In this document: positions 15,248 to 25,214 of the stretch, in pieces | How positions within the stretch are numbered: position 1 is the stretch's first letter | Layout of the letters: each line of letters starts with the position of its first letter | Notes under the pieces: generated by a model | The model's input: the letters and a program-made list of their open reading frames with translations, nothing else | What the model was told of the DNA's origin: nothing | Databases searched by the model: none | From: Pontibacter actiniarum | GTDB lineage: Bacteria > Bacteroidota > Bacteroidia > Cytophagales > Hymenobacteraceae | Assembly: GCF_003585765.1 (NCBI RefSeq) | Contig: NZ_CP021235.1 | Location: 4,526,001 to 4,590,000, forward strand | Direction of reading: 5' to 3' | Length of the DNA stretch: 64,000 bases | Translations under genes and position numbers: made by a program

Positions 15248-15587
15248 TAGATAGTGTTAAATATGCTACAGGACAGCCAGATAGCTGCCGCATAGAAGGC
15301 AGAAAGCCATGCACAGGTAAAGGTGCCGATGGGGAAACGAGCTGTTTCAGGGCCGTTGCCCCCAGCCGGTGGGCCTCCCAACTCCTGCCTCTCCTGTAGC
15401 CGTTCCCGCAGGAGGCCTCCTGCCGGTGCGCTTTTCCGGGGGCATTTTAGAGCGCCTCCTTTGTAATTAATCTTACCGCTGGTTTATTGCAGCATTCCTT
15501 TACGGAGACGCCGGTTAGCTGATAAGCAGAAACATCTTTCGCTGGCTGGCGTCTTATCTATACGATACCAACAAGCAACGATATATC
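15248..15587. other. Intergenic region between the divergent rplM operon and the oxidoreductase gene
   Basis: 340 bp without a credible gene. Apart from the rplM promoter at its left edge I see no riboswitch, tRNA or strong hairpin. No clear TAnnTTTG box was found for the plus-strand gene starting at 15588. Confidence 0.4.
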
Positions 15588-16568
15588 ATGAAAGCCATAC
15601 TTGTAAAACAGCCCGGCGGGCCCGAGCAACTTATACTTGGAGAGCACGAGCAGCCGCTGCCTAAGCCAACCGAGCTTCTTGTAAAGGTACATGCCACCGC
15701 CCTTAACCGTGCCGATACACTGCAGCGACAGGGGAAGTACCCGCCACCCCAGGGAGGGAGCCCTTTACTTGGCCTGGAGATAGCCGGAGAGGTGGTGGAA
15801 GCAGGTGTAAACTGTACCCGCTTTAAGAAGGGAGATAAAGTATTCGGCCTGCTGCCGGGTGGCGGCTACGCCGAGTACGCCGTGATAGACGAAGGTATGG
15901 CCATGCCGGTGCCGGATAAGCTGAGCATGGAAGAGGCCGCCTCCATCCCTGAAGTGTTCCTGACGGCGTGGCAGGCGTTGGTGTGGCTGGGCAGGCTGCA
16001 GGCCGGGGAGCGGGCGCTGATACACGCCGGCGCGAGCGGCGTAGGCACAGCCGCTATACAACTGGCGCGGGCTTTGCAGGCCGAGGTGCTGGTTACGGCA
16101 TCGGAGCAGAAAATACAGGCTTGCCTTGACCTCGGTGCCCAAAAGGCCATCAACTACAGAGAGGTGCCTTTTGAGGAGGAGGTGCTGGCGCACACCAACA
16201 GCGAAGGGGTGGATGTGATTGTGGACTTTATTGCCGGGCCATACTTTAACCAGAACCTGGACTGCCTGCGCCTGGATGGCCGCCTGGTTATACTTGCCAA
16301 TCTGGGTGGCGGTAAGGTGGATGGCGTTGACCTGCGCAAGGTTCTCTCGAAACGCCTGCACGTGATGGGCTCCACCCTGCGCGCTAGAACCAGAGACTAC
16401 CAGGTAAAGCTGACAGAGGACATGAGCCGCTTTGCGCTTCCGCTTTTTAAAGAGGGGAAACTAAAGCCTGTGGTTGATTCTGTGTACGACTGGAAAGATG
16501 CGGCCGAGGCACACCGCTACATGGAGCAGAACAAGAACATCGGGAAAATTGTGCTGCGGGTGAGTTAG
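15588..16568 (+). CDS. NAD(P)H quinone oxidoreductase, PIG3/QOR type (MDR superfamily)
   Basis: 326 residues of the zinc-free medium-chain dehydrogenase branch. The GroES-like N-domain includes ATALNRADTLQRQGKYPPP. The Rossmann fold carries the NADPH loop AGASGVGTAAIQLAR (about 147-161). The C-terminus contains FALPLFKEGKLKPVVDSVY, typical of the PIG3 (TP53I3) group. Structural-zinc cysteines are absent, as expected. It would reduce quinones or related electrophiles with NADPH. Monocistronic; ends at a very strong shared terminator. Confidence 0.9.
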   Translation: MKAILVKQPGGPEQLILGEHEQPLPKPTELLVKVHATALNRADTLQRQGKYPPPQGGSPLLGLEIAGEVVEAGVNCTRFKKGDKVFGLLPGGGYAEYAVIDEGMAMPVPDKLSMEEAASIPEVFLTAWQALVWLGRLQAGERALIHAGASGVGTAAIQLARALQAEVLVTASEQKIQACLDLGAQKAINYREVPFEEEVLAHTNSEGVDVIVDFIAGPYFNQNLDCLRLDGRLVILANLGGGKVDGVDLRKVLSKRLHVMGSTLRARTRDYQVKLTEDMSRFALPLFKEGKLKPVVDSVYDWKDAAEAHRYMEQNKNIGKIVLRVS

Positions 16569-16586
16569 ACCGGTGGCTGAAAGCTA

Positions 16587-16641
16587 AACGGCAAAGGCCA
16601 ACAGAAGCCAGGTACCTGCACTTCTGTTGGCCTTTGCCGTT
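16587..16641. terminator. Bidirectional terminator with a 21-bp perfect stem
   Basis: Positions 16587-16607 are the exact reverse complement of 16621-16641, with a 13-nt loop that itself contains a small palindrome (CAGGTACCTG). It separates the convergent oxidoreductase and RluA-type genes. The stem is unusually long for an intrinsic terminator. Confidence 0.85.
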
Positions 16642-16661
16642 AACTCCTTTGTCCAAAAAAA

Positions 16662-17372
16662 TTAATGTGCGCGCAGCTGCTTTACCAGCACGGCGAAGTC
16701 TTTTGGGTAAGGCGCCTCAATTTTGATAGGCTCCCCATCCAGCAGCGTGAAGCCGATGTTGAACGAGTGCAGCGCGAACCGCTTGATCAATGGCAGCTCC
16801 TCCGTGTCCTTCTTCAGGTTATAGCCCCGCTTCAGGTTGCTCAGGTAAAGGTTTTCGCCGCCATAGAGCGTATCGCTTACAATGTTAGCTCCCAGAAACG
16901 CCAGGTGCACACGGATCTGGTGCAGGCGGCCTGTTACGGGCATGCACTCCACTAACGTGTGGCGGCTGTAGTTCTCCAGGGTAGTAAAGTATGTTTCGGC
17001 AGGCTTGCCTTTCGGGTTCAGGTGCGCCACCCCTTTGGCGTTTGGCAGAATGGCTCGGTTTACCAGCTCATCCTCAAACTTATGAACACCCCACACCACG
17101 GCATGGTACACTTTGTAAACCTGGCGGTGCTCAAACTGCATCGACAGGTGGCGGTACGCCTCGGGGTTCTTCGCGAACACCAGGCAGCCCGAGGTGTCTT
17201 TGTCCAGCCGGTGGCAGGCCTGCAGGTCAGGGCTGTACTGCCGGGCTATCTTGAGCAGGTTGGTGGTGTTGGGGGTGCGGTCTTCCAGGGTAGAGAGGAA
17301 CGGTGGCTTGTTTACCACGATGTAATCCTCATTCTCAAATATGATCAGGTCTTTAAAAACCGGGTACTTCAT
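16662..17372 (-). CDS. RluA-family RNA pseudouridine synthase
   Basis: 236 residues. The catalytic motif HRLDKDTSGCLVFAK places the nucleophile at Asp57. GRLHQIRVHLAFLGANIVSD and LYGG follow as expected for RluA/RluC/RluD-type enzymes, which isomerise specific uridines in 23S rRNA or tRNA. There is no N-terminal S4 domain, so it resembles the shorter RluA/TruC kind. The exact target uridine cannot be assigned. A TATCTTTG box on the minus strand (17424-17431), about 50 bp upstream, could be its -7 element, but no -33 box is visible. Confidence 0.92.
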   Translation of the reverse strand: MKYPVFKDLIIFENEDYIVVNKPPFLSTLEDRTPNTTNLLKIARQYSPDLQACHRLDKDTSGCLVFAKNPEAYRHLSMQFEHRQVYKVYHAVVWGVHKFEDELVNRAILPNAKGVAHLNPKGKPAETYFTTLENYSRHTLVECMPVTGRLHQIRVHLAFLGANIVSDTLYGGENLYLSNLKRGYNLKKDTEELPLIKRFALHSFNIGFTLLDGEPIKIEAPYPKDFAVLVKQLRAH

Positions 17373-17557
17373 GTGTTGCTATACTTTATTCAGGCCCGGC
17401 TGTTCGTCCTGCCGTGCATGTTGCAAAGATACGCAATTTAGTGGTTGCGTGGTTGGCCGCTATAGCGTTAGAGTGAAGGCCGTGGCACTGCGGGCCGTTT
17501 CCTCGCAACGTACGGCAGTGGCATGCGCCTCTAAAACTTGCCGGAATGCAGGGATAG

Positions 17558-18598
17558 CTACAGCTGCTTCGCCTTCAGAAGCTTGAAGCGCAGGGTTGTG
17601 CCCTTGTCGATTTCGCTTTTAACGGCAATGATGGAGCGGTGCGCTTCGATGATGTGTTTGCAGATGGCGAGGCCGAGGCCGGTGCTGGAGGTGTCGCGGG
17701 CGCGGCTTTTGTCTATCCGGTAAAAACGCTCAAAAATACGGTTAATATGCTCCTGGGCGATTCCCTTGCCGTCGTCCTTCACCGTGATGGTGTATTTCTT
17801 TTTGCCTTCCTCGAAGGAGATCCAGATGTTGCCGCCCTTGCGCCCGTACTTGATGGCGTTGTCCACGAGGTTAGTGAACACCTGCCGGATGCGGTTAGGG
17901 TCGGCGAAGAGCATAATCTGCTCTTGCGGGCCCGCCTCTACATGCAGCGTTATCTCGTGTTGGGAGGCCCTTTGCTCCAGCTGCTCGGCCACTTCGCGCA
18001 CCAGCTGCACAACATCGAAGTTGCGCTTGGCCATCTTTACCACGCCCTTTTCGAACTGGGAGATGCTGATCAGGTCCTGCACCAGTGCGTCCAGGCCGTC
18101 GAGGCTTTTGGCGGCTTTCTCCAGAAACCTCTCGCGCACCTCCGGGTCATCCATGGCGCCATCCAGCAACGTGTGGATGAAGCCCTGGGCGGCGAATATC
18201 GGCGTCTTCAGCTCATGCGAAACATCTGCCAGAAACTCCCGCCGCATAGATTGCAGCCGCTTCAGCTCGTCAATCTCCTGCTGCTTGCGCTCGGCGATCA
18301 TGTAAATCTCCTCCTTTATCTTCATGAGCGGGTCGGCCGAGAAAGTGGACCGGCTCTCCACTTTCTTAAAGTCCTGCCGCTTTAGCTTCTCCAGGCTGGA
18401 GTATACGTTCTTCACCTCCCGGAACACCAGTGCCTCGTAGGAGAAGTGTACGAGCAGAAAGCAGCTCACAAAAACAATGACCAGCGCCACCATCAGGCCC
18501 TGCGAGGAGAAGTAGCTGGCTAAAGCAAGAAAGGCGGTGAGCACAAGTGCTACCGCCAGTGATATTAAAAGGGCAAGCGTACGGGAATTCAGATTCAT
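17558..18598 (-). CDS. Sensor histidine kinase, PhoR-like
   Basis: 346 residues. Two N-terminal transmembrane helices (about 7-28 and 33-52) have almost no periplasmic loop between them. A linker and the dimerisation domain follow, with phospho-acceptor His128 in REFLADVSHELKTPI. The HATPase domain has DNAIKYGRKGG (N box), VKDDGKGIAQEHINRIFERF (G1/F) and GLGLAICKHII (G2). It phosphorylates the response regulator encoded just upstream, 3 bp away. The layout fits PhoR-type kinases, but phosphate sensing is not proven, and no pst or phoU genes are in the window. Confidence 0.92.
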   Translation of the reverse strand: MNLNSRTLALLISLAVALVLTAFLALASYFSSQGLMVALVIVFVSCFLLVHFSYEALVFREVKNVYSSLEKLKRQDFKKVESRSTFSADPLMKIKEEIYMIAERKQQEIDELKRLQSMRREFLADVSHELKTPIFAAQGFIHTLLDGAMDDPEVRERFLEKAAKSLDGLDALVQDLISISQFEKGVVKMAKRNFDVVQLVREVAEQLEQRASQHEITLHVEAGPQEQIMLFADPNRIRQVFTNLVDNAIKYGRKGGNIWISFEEGKKKYTITVKDDGKGIAQEHINRIFERFYRIDKSRARDTSSTGLGLAICKHIIEAHRSIIAVKSEIDKGTTLRFKLLKAKQL

Positions 18599-18601
18599 GT
18601 A

Positions 18602-19291
18602 TCAGTCGGTGTTGAACTTATAGCCTACGCCCTTGATGGTTTTGATATTGTCTTCGCCTATTTTCTCGCGCACTTTCCGGATGTGCACATCCACGGTGCG
18701 GGCAATTACATAAACATCATTTCCCCAGACGTTGTTCAATAGCTCCTCACGGCTGAAGACCTTGTTGGGTGTGGCGGCCAGAAAGGCCAGCAGCTCAAAC
18801 TCTTTCTTCGGGAGCGTAATTTTCTGCTCGCCTTTGTACACGGCGAAGCTGGTGCGGTCTATCCGCAGGTCACCCGCCTCAATTACCTTGTCTTCCTCTT
18901 CCTGCTGCGCGTCGCGGCGGGCAAAGGCGGCCAGGCGGCTCATTAACGCGCGGGGCTTGATCGGTTTGGTGATAAAGTCGTCGGCGCCGGCCTCAAAAGC
19001 GGCCACCTCGGAGAACTCCTCTGCGCGGGCGGTCAGGAAGATGATGTGTGTCTGGCGAAAGTCGCTCATCTCGCGCAACTGGCGGCAGGCGGCGATGCCA
19101 TCCAGCACGGGCATCATCACATCCATCAGGATGACGTCCGGCTTCGTTTGCCCGGCCACATCAATGGCCTTTTTGCCGTTATCGGCGGTGGCTACCTCAT
19201 AACCCTCCCGTTTCAGGTTGTACTGTAGCATCTCCACGATATCCGGATCGTCATCTACTACTAAAATCTTGTAATTTAATGCAGTTTGCAC
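18602..19291 (-). CDS. OmpR/PhoB-family response regulator
   Basis: 229 residues. The receiver domain (about 8-125) has the acidic pocket VVDDDPDIVE, phospho-acceptor Asp57 in VILMDVMMP and the conserved Lys in FITKPIKPRAL. The C-terminal winged helix (about 135-229) includes LLNNVWGNDVYVIARTVDVH and IRKVREKIGEDNIKTIKGVG. First gene of a two-gene operon with its kinase. A TATCTTTG element on the minus strand (19415-19422) lies about 124 bp upstream and may belong to its promoter. Confidence 0.94.
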   Translation of the reverse strand: MQTALNYKILVVDDDPDIVEMLQYNLKREGYEVATADNGKKAIDVAGQTKPDVILMDVMMPVLDGIAACRQLREMSDFRQTHIIFLTARAEEFSEVAAFEAGADDFITKPIKPRALMSRLAAFARRDAQQEEEDKVIEAGDLRIDRTSFAVYKGEQKITLPKKEFELLAFLAATPNKVFSREELLNNVWGNDVYVIARTVDVHIRKVREKIGEDNIKTIKGVGYKFNTD

Positions 19292-19511
19292 GATATAAAG
19301 GATTTGGGTTTTGTAAAAGGGGTGCTACAGCCAGCGCTCTCCGACGCTTTTTGCTTTGTAACCATATCAGTGTTGCCAGCTTTTAAGTCCTACTGCAATA
19401 CCTAATTTCCAATACAAAGATATTATACATTACATCATTTTAAGGGAAGGGTATAAAACATAACGTTTTCTTAACATACCTGTTCCCTCTCCCTGGCGTG
19501 CAAACAAGCAA

Positions 19512-19535
19512 AAAGCCAGCTCGGTGGCTGGCTTT
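19512..19535 (-). terminator. Terminator after the DUF3108 gene
   Basis: A 9-bp stem, AAAGCCAGC (19512-19520) with GCTGGCTTT (19527-19535), gives a T-run on the minus strand just after the stop codon at 19539. Confidence 0.85.
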
Positions 19536-19538
19536 GCG

Positions 19539-20348
19539 TTAGTTTTTGGCAAACATTAATTTGTTTTTGAGATTCTTATACTCGTAGAGGTTCACCTTCA
19601 CAGAGCCGACAAACATCTCGGCCTTGATCATGACCGGTATCTTGTTCTTGTCGTCGGAGAGGTAAACAACGATGGAGTTCTCGCCATTAAACATTTCGTT
19701 CTTTGGCATGCGGGGCACCAGTTTGATGGCGCGTATGTCGCCGGCTTTGGTGCTCACCACCTCGCGTCCGCGGTACTCCACCTCCATGTTAAAGTTCTCC
19801 TCATCGAAGAAGCCCTGCACGGTTGTTTTGTCGCCTACCTGCATTTTATCATAGTTCAGGGTGCGGAGGTAGTAAAACCCGCTCACGATATCCTGCACGT
19901 TGTCTGTTATCTTATAGCTTTTTTTCTCTACCTTCTTCGATTTCTTCTGCTTCTCTACATGCGCCTTGTTGCTGTAGTGGTCAAAGTCCACGGTTTCGCG
20001 CTTGCGGTACTTGCCCTCCTCTATGTTGCGGAAGGAGCGCTGCGGTACAATGGCCGCGGTATCTATGTAGGATTGCCAGGTATCCCGGATCCGCAGGAAC
20101 AGGTCGAAAGAACCGTTGGTCTTGCCGTATACAGTGGCTTTGTAGCAGGGTCTGTCGTTTACGCGGTGAATGGTAGGCGATACATCGATCACTGCCTCTG
20201 CCGCCGTGATAGGGCCGTAGTGCACCTTATACTTAAGCACCTCGCCTGTGCCAAAGCTGTCGTTAGGCAGCTGGCGCATTCTGTCTTTTGTGGCAAAGCC
20301 AAAAAGGATTAATGAAAGTATAACGAGTGCAGGAAAAAACTTCTTCAT
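19539..20348 (-). CDS. DUF3108-domain envelope protein
   Basis: 269 residues with an N-terminal signal peptide (about 1-20, VILSLILFGFA). The rest is beta-rich and follows the DUF3108 pattern: GTGEVLKYKVHYGPITAAEA, PCYKATVYGKTNGSFDLF, VSGFYYLRTLNY and MIKAEMFVGSVKVNLYEYK. DUF3108 proteins are probably periplasmic or outer-membrane-facing beta proteins of the LolA/LolB-like type; no function is established. Monocistronic. Confidence 0.85.
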   Translation of the reverse strand: MKKFFPALVILSLILFGFATKDRMRQLPNDSFGTGEVLKYKVHYGPITAAEAVIDVSPTIHRVNDRPCYKATVYGKTNGSFDLFLRIRDTWQSYIDTAAIVPQRSFRNIEEGKYRKRETVDFDHYSNKAHVEKQKKSKKVEKKSYKITDNVQDIVSGFYYLRTLNYDKMQVGDKTTVQGFFDEENFNMEVEYRGREVVSTKAGDIRAIKLVPRMPKNEMFNGENSIVVYLSDDKNKIPVMIKAEMFVGSVKVNLYEYKNLKNKLMFAKN

Positions 20349-20471
20349 ATTTGCCTTCAGTTAAGGTTGTTAGTCTCTGTACCTGTTATTTATCAAGTTT
20401 TGTACCAACTGTTCTCGGAACTTAAGTTAAAAAAAGTGACGTAGCTAATCAATTCATTTAGAATAAAATAA

Positions 20472-20499
20472 AAAAGGTGCTACCGTGGTAGCACCTTTT
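20472..20499 (-). terminator. Terminator of recA
   Basis: A 12-13-bp stem, AAAAGGTGCTACC (20472-20484) with GGTAGCACCTTTT (20487-20499), has A/T-rich flanks giving a T-run on the minus strand, 26 bp after the recA stop. Confidence 0.9.
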
Positions 20500-20525
20500 A
20501 ATTACTTCAGATTTGGAAATAAAGT

Positions 20526-21572
<1,047 letters not shown>

Positions 21573-21732
21573 GTGTGTTTTGTTAATTAGCTTTATATTG
21601 AAGGTGAAATTACGAATTCGGAGTTAATCTGCAAAATAGTTTGCAAGTATTTTGCTAATTATTTTAGCTGATTAGCGCCGTCTGATTATAACATCGCGCC
21701 ACCTCTTTTTGTGCCATCCTTTGCTCTTTTTT

Positions 21733-22884
21733 ATGCGTATTCAGAAAGTTTTTTTTCTGCTGATTTTCCTGGTATTTAGTCACTTTTCTGAAGCGCAATT
21801 AAACAACACTGCCCTGCTGCAGCAAGTGCCTGTGCGGGAGCGTAATGCTAATGAGCTTAGGATTGAGGTGCAGGCGCTGGGCTTCCTGAAGAACAACGAG
21901 TACTTCAATAAAATTGCAGACGGCTATACTTTATTTGGCTACCAACTTAACCCGAAACTCAGCTACCAACCGTCTGCTGATGTAAAGGTAGAGGCTGGCG
22001 CTTTGCTCTGGAAAGACTTTGGCGCCTCAGGCTACGAGAGCATCTCTCCAACCTTTACTGTTAAGGTGAAACGGGCGCAGTGGGAGCTGCTCTTCGGCAC
22101 GCTGGAGGGTAACCTGAACCACGGGTACATAGAGCCGCTCTACGACTTTGAGCGCCTCCTCCTCAACCGGCTGGAGAACGGCATCCAGTACAAGCTGCAC
22201 ACGCAGCGCCTGCGGCTGGACGCCTGGGTAGACTGGGTGAACATGCTGTACAGGGGGGAGCAGGAGCAGGAGCAGATACACGGGGGCGCTGCCGTTGCCA
22301 TACGCCTGCTGGAGCAGGAGGGGAGGGGCAACCTGGGCGACAGCCTGTACCTGACGCTGCCGCTGCAGTTTACGGCGCAGCACAAGGGCGGGCAGATAGA
22401 CGCCTCCGAACTGCCGCTCACCACCCTGGTGAACGTTGCTGTTGGCCTGGAGCTGGAAAAGAAGTATAGCCGCCGAGTGCTGCAGCGCCTCTACACCATG
22501 AACTACCTGGTCGGTTTCAAGGATTTCTCCAATGAGCTGCAGCTGCCCTACGAGCAGGGGCATGGCCTGTACGTCAACATCGGGGCCGATACCAAGTACC
22601 AGGACGTGATGCTGAGCTACTGGCGCGGCGACGGCTACATCTCGGAGCTGGGCGGGCGGCTCTACCAGTCAGCCTCTACCACCTTTAAGAACCCGGACTA
22701 CCTGGAGGAGGAGCGGGAATTGTTGATCCTTCGGTTGATGAAGGACATCGCGCTGCTCGATAACCTGACCCTGACCCTGCGCCTGGAGCCCCTGGTGGAT
22801 TTCAACGACCCGAAGCTGGAGTTCTCCAGTGGGTTCTACCTTAACTTCAACACCGACTTCTTTGTAGCCCGCCCACGGCAGTAG
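21733..22884 (+). CDS. Exported protein, probable outer-membrane beta-barrel, function unknown
   Basis: 383 residues from the ATG at 21733; an in-frame TTG at 21709 is less likely because it precedes the signal sequence. The signal peptide is MRIQKVFFLLIFLVFSHFSE followed by AQ. The mature part alternates hydrophobic and polar residues in strands with many Tyr/Leu and turn sequences (LRIEVQALGFLKNNEYF, LSYQPSADVKVEAGALLW, LTLTLRLEPLVDFN) and ends FSSGFYLNFNTDFFVARPRQ, compatible with a barrel. I do not recognise a named family. It ends 25 bp from a convergent gene without a clear terminator. Confidence 0.65.
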   Translation: MRIQKVFFLLIFLVFSHFSEAQLNNTALLQQVPVRERNANELRIEVQALGFLKNNEYFNKIADGYTLFGYQLNPKLSYQPSADVKVEAGALLWKDFGASGYESISPTFTVKVKRAQWELLFGTLEGNLNHGYIEPLYDFERLLLNRLENGIQYKLHTQRLRLDAWVDWVNMLYRGEQEQEQIHGGAAVAIRLLEQEGRGNLGDSLYLTLPLQFTAQHKGGQIDASELPLTTLVNVAVGLELEKKYSRRVLQRLYTMNYLVGFKDFSNELQLPYEQGHGLYVNIGADTKYQDVMLSYWRGDGYISELGGRLYQSASTTFKNPDYLEEERELLILRLMKDIALLDNLTLTLRLEPLVDFNDPKLEFSSGFYLNFNTDFFVARPRQ

Positions 22885-22909
22885 CCGTATGGGTAACTGG
22901 CTCTTTTGG

Positions 22910-23542
22910 CTATGCCATGGCGGCCGAGCCTGTCTCCAGCCACTGCTCCTGTGCCTGCTCAAAGTCCTGGCGCGTCATGCCGTAGTAGCTCAGGTCCAAC
23001 AGCTCGTCTGAGTCGGCCCCGCGGTAGTCGCAGCGCAGTACGCCTTCCTTCATAAAGCCGCAGCCTTCTGCCACCTGGCCAAAGCTCTCGTTCGCCTGGG
23101 TGCAGCGCAGGTACACCTTGTTCATGCCTAGCGGCCCGAAGGCAAAACCCAATACTTTCTGCAGCGCCTCAAAGGCTACGTCGCGTGTCGCCGGCCATTC
23201 GGTAAAGTATAAGCCAAGCTCTGCTTTAGGGATGGAGCGGTCCAGGTTCTTGAGGGCAATGTTGCCAACGTAGCTCTTATCCTCCTTTTGCCACACCCCG
23301 AAGTCAAAGGTTCTGCGGTTGTCCCAGTCGGTGCGCAGCTGCTGTACCTGTGAGCGGGCGTCGTCCAGCGCGCGCACCCGTGCCAGCCGGCCAGCGAAAG
23401 CGGGGGGGAGGTAGGCTGTGTTTTCCTGCAGCAGGCGCATAAAGTCGCTCTCGTCACCCTCCTGGTAAGGGCGAAGTACAAGGTGGGGTGTTTCCAACTG
23501 CTCTTCCAGTGTGTTGGATTGTGTGTTGTACAGGTAGTTCAT
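22910..23542 (-). CDS. GNAT-family N-acetyltransferase (RimJ/RimL-like)
   Basis: 210 residues from the ATG at 23542 (MNYLYNTQSNTLEEQL); an in-frame ATG at 23566 adds eight hydrophobic residues and is less likely. The RimJ/RimL layout is clear: LETPHLVLRPYQEGDESDFM at the start, YVGNIALKNLDRSIPKAELG and YFTEWPATRDVAFEALQKVL around the acetyl-CoA site, then GMNKVYLRCTQANESFGQVA and GFMKEGVLRCDYR. It would acetylate an N-terminal alanine/serine or a small amine; the substrate is unknown. Confidence 0.85.
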   Translation of the reverse strand: MNYLYNTQSNTLEEQLETPHLVLRPYQEGDESDFMRLLQENTAYLPPAFAGRLARVRALDDARSQVQQLRTDWDNRRTFDFGVWQKEDKSYVGNIALKNLDRSIPKAELGLYFTEWPATRDVAFEALQKVLGFAFGPLGMNKVYLRCTQANESFGQVAEGCGFMKEGVLRCDYRGADSDELLDLSYYGMTRQDFEQAQEQWLETGSAAMA

Positions 23543-23705
23543 AAAGATCAAGATATAGAATGCCAAAGGCAGCCGCCTCTGTTCAGTCGTACGTTAACCG
23601 CGGTAAAACGTGTTGCCTTTGGCCAAACTCATACTTTTGCCAACTGCCTGCCAGGTTTGTCGTTACAAGTAAGAGTGATTTTACAAACAAAAAACGTGAA
23701 AGCAA

Positions 23706-24569
23706 ATGGGAAACAGACTTGAAGGAAAAGTAGCCATCGTAACAGGCGGTGGCTCTGGTATAGGCGAGGCCATCAGTAAAAAGTTCGCCAAAGAGGGGGC
23801 CAAAGTAGTAGTGGCCGGTCTGCCGGAGGACCCGGTAGAGGATGTCGTGAAGGAGATTCAGGAGGAGGGCGGTACGGCTATTCCGTTCAACGCGGACCTT
23901 TCTGTGCTGGCCAACGCCGAGAGCTGCGTCTCGCTTGCCGTAAAGCAGTACGGCAAGCTGGATATTCTGATCAACAACGCCGGCACCTTCCCGGAAACAA
24001 ACATGCTCTCCGACTACTCAGAGGAAGCCTTCGACTACCTGCTGAAGAACAACAACAAGACAGTGTTTGCCATGAGCAAGGCGGCGCTTCCGGAGCTGCA
24101 GAAGACAAAGGGGAACATCGTGACGGCTGGCTCTGAGTCCGGTATACTGGGCATTGCGCAGAATGCGCCTTACGGTGCCACCAAAGGCTTTAACCACGCC
24201 TTTACCAAAGGGCTGGCGGCCGAGCAGGCCCAGAAGGGCGTACGCTGCAACATTGTGGCCCCCGGCCCGATCGACACAGGCTGGACGCACAAGGAGACAG
24301 GGCCCATGGACAGCCAGATGGAGCAGATGGTAACCAAAGGCACGCTGATGGGGCGCAGAGGCACACCAGAGGAGGTGGCCAACGTGTACCTGTTCCTGGC
24401 CTCGGACGAGGCTTCGTATGTTACGGGCGCTGTGTTCCCTGTGGATGGCGGCACGCTGATCGCTAAAGGGCCGGCCGGTGACCAGGCCGCCGAAAGCATG
24501 AAGCAGCAGCCGGACGGGGAGCTAAAGCTGAAGCACTCCAAAGACAGCCATACTTCTGTACGGAAGTAA
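23706..24569 (+). CDS. SDR-family oxidoreductase
   Basis: 287 residues, classical short-chain dehydrogenase. The cofactor loop VTGGGSGIGEAISKKF is at about 12-27, NNAG appears in ILINNAGTFPE, and the catalytic Tyr156-x3-Lys160 lies in YGATKGFNHAF. The C-terminal SYVTGAVFPVDGGTLIA is standard. A final tail of about 30 residues is Lys/Gln/Ser-rich. The substrate is unknown; general-stress SDRs of the YhdG/YdaD kind have a similar layout. Monocistronic, with a strong terminator. Confidence 0.9.
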   Translation: MGNRLEGKVAIVTGGGSGIGEAISKKFAKEGAKVVVAGLPEDPVEDVVKEIQEEGGTAIPFNADLSVLANAESCVSLAVKQYGKLDILINNAGTFPETNMLSDYSEEAFDYLLKNNNKTVFAMSKAALPELQKTKGNIVTAGSESGILGIAQNAPYGATKGFNHAFTKGLAAEQAQKGVRCNIVAPGPIDTGWTHKETGPMDSQMEQMVTKGTLMGRRGTPEEVANVYLFLASDEASYVTGAVFPVDGGTLIAKGPAGDQAAESMKQQPDGELKLKHSKDSHTSVRK

Positions 24570-24593
24570 TCTGGGCTGATGTGAGAGCGCCAG

Positions 24594-24641
24594 AAACAGC
24601 AAAGCCGCTGCCTTTTTAGAAGGGCAGCGGCTTTGCTGTTT
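24594..24641 (+). terminator. Terminator of the SDR gene
   Basis: A 19-bp perfect stem (24594-24612 with 24623-24641) has a 10-nt loop and is followed by TTTTATA. It may also serve the convergent gene ending at 24655. Confidence 0.9.
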
Positions 24642-24654
24642 TTATATAGCAGTG

Positions 24655-25083
24655 CTAGGCGTTCAGGAACGGATAGCTGAAATGTTTCGGGCTGTGGAGC
24701 TGCTGCTGGATCATCATAACCTCCAGGGTGTGGGCCGCCTCCTTGAAGTACTCTAGGCGGCGGTACAGCATTTCTTTCTGAAGCACGGTGCCGGTCGCTG
24801 TTTTCATGTAGGCCTTCTTGTCGTCCAGCACCCGGTGCATCACCTCGTTTACCTGGGCCTCGTTCTGGGCGTACCACTGCTGGAAGTCAAACAGGCGGGC
24901 AGTGCCCGGGGTAGGCGATGTAAAGTCAAGGCCGTGCAGGCGCAGGACGTCTGCCAGCAGGTCTATTTCCAGTGGAATAGAAGTGTTGTAGGGCATTGAG
25001 CGAACCTCCAGCTTGCTGTTCAGCGCACCGGCTACAGTCGCCAGGTTATCTTTAAAGCGAAAGAATAAAGCAGCCGCTTCCAT
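24655..25083 (-). CDS. Conserved hypothetical protein (142 aa)
   Basis: 142 residues, soluble, mainly helical; N-terminus MEAAALFFRFKDNLATVAGA. The centre (LFDFQQWYAQNEAQVNEVMH) and the C-terminal MLYRRLEYFKEAAHTLEVMM suggest a helical bundle. No known motif. A TAATTTTG element on the minus strand (complement of 25121-25128), about 40 bp upstream, is a plausible -7 box. Function not recognised. Confidence 0.6.
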   Translation of the reverse strand: MEAAALFFRFKDNLATVAGALNSKLEVRSMPYNTSIPLEIDLLADVLRLHGLDFTSPTPGTARLFDFQQWYAQNEAQVNEVMHRVLDDKKAYMKTATGTVLQKEMLYRRLEYFKEAAHTLEVMMIQQQLHSPKHFSYPFLNA

Positions 25084-25214
25084 ATCTTTATCAGGTAATG
25101 TTGGAAAAATAATGCAGGTGCAAAATTACACCAATTTGGGTGGAATGCTAACATGTTTTACGGGTAAATAGCCGTGCCTCATCTTAAGGAAGGAGGCTGC
25201 CAGCAGCCGCTCTG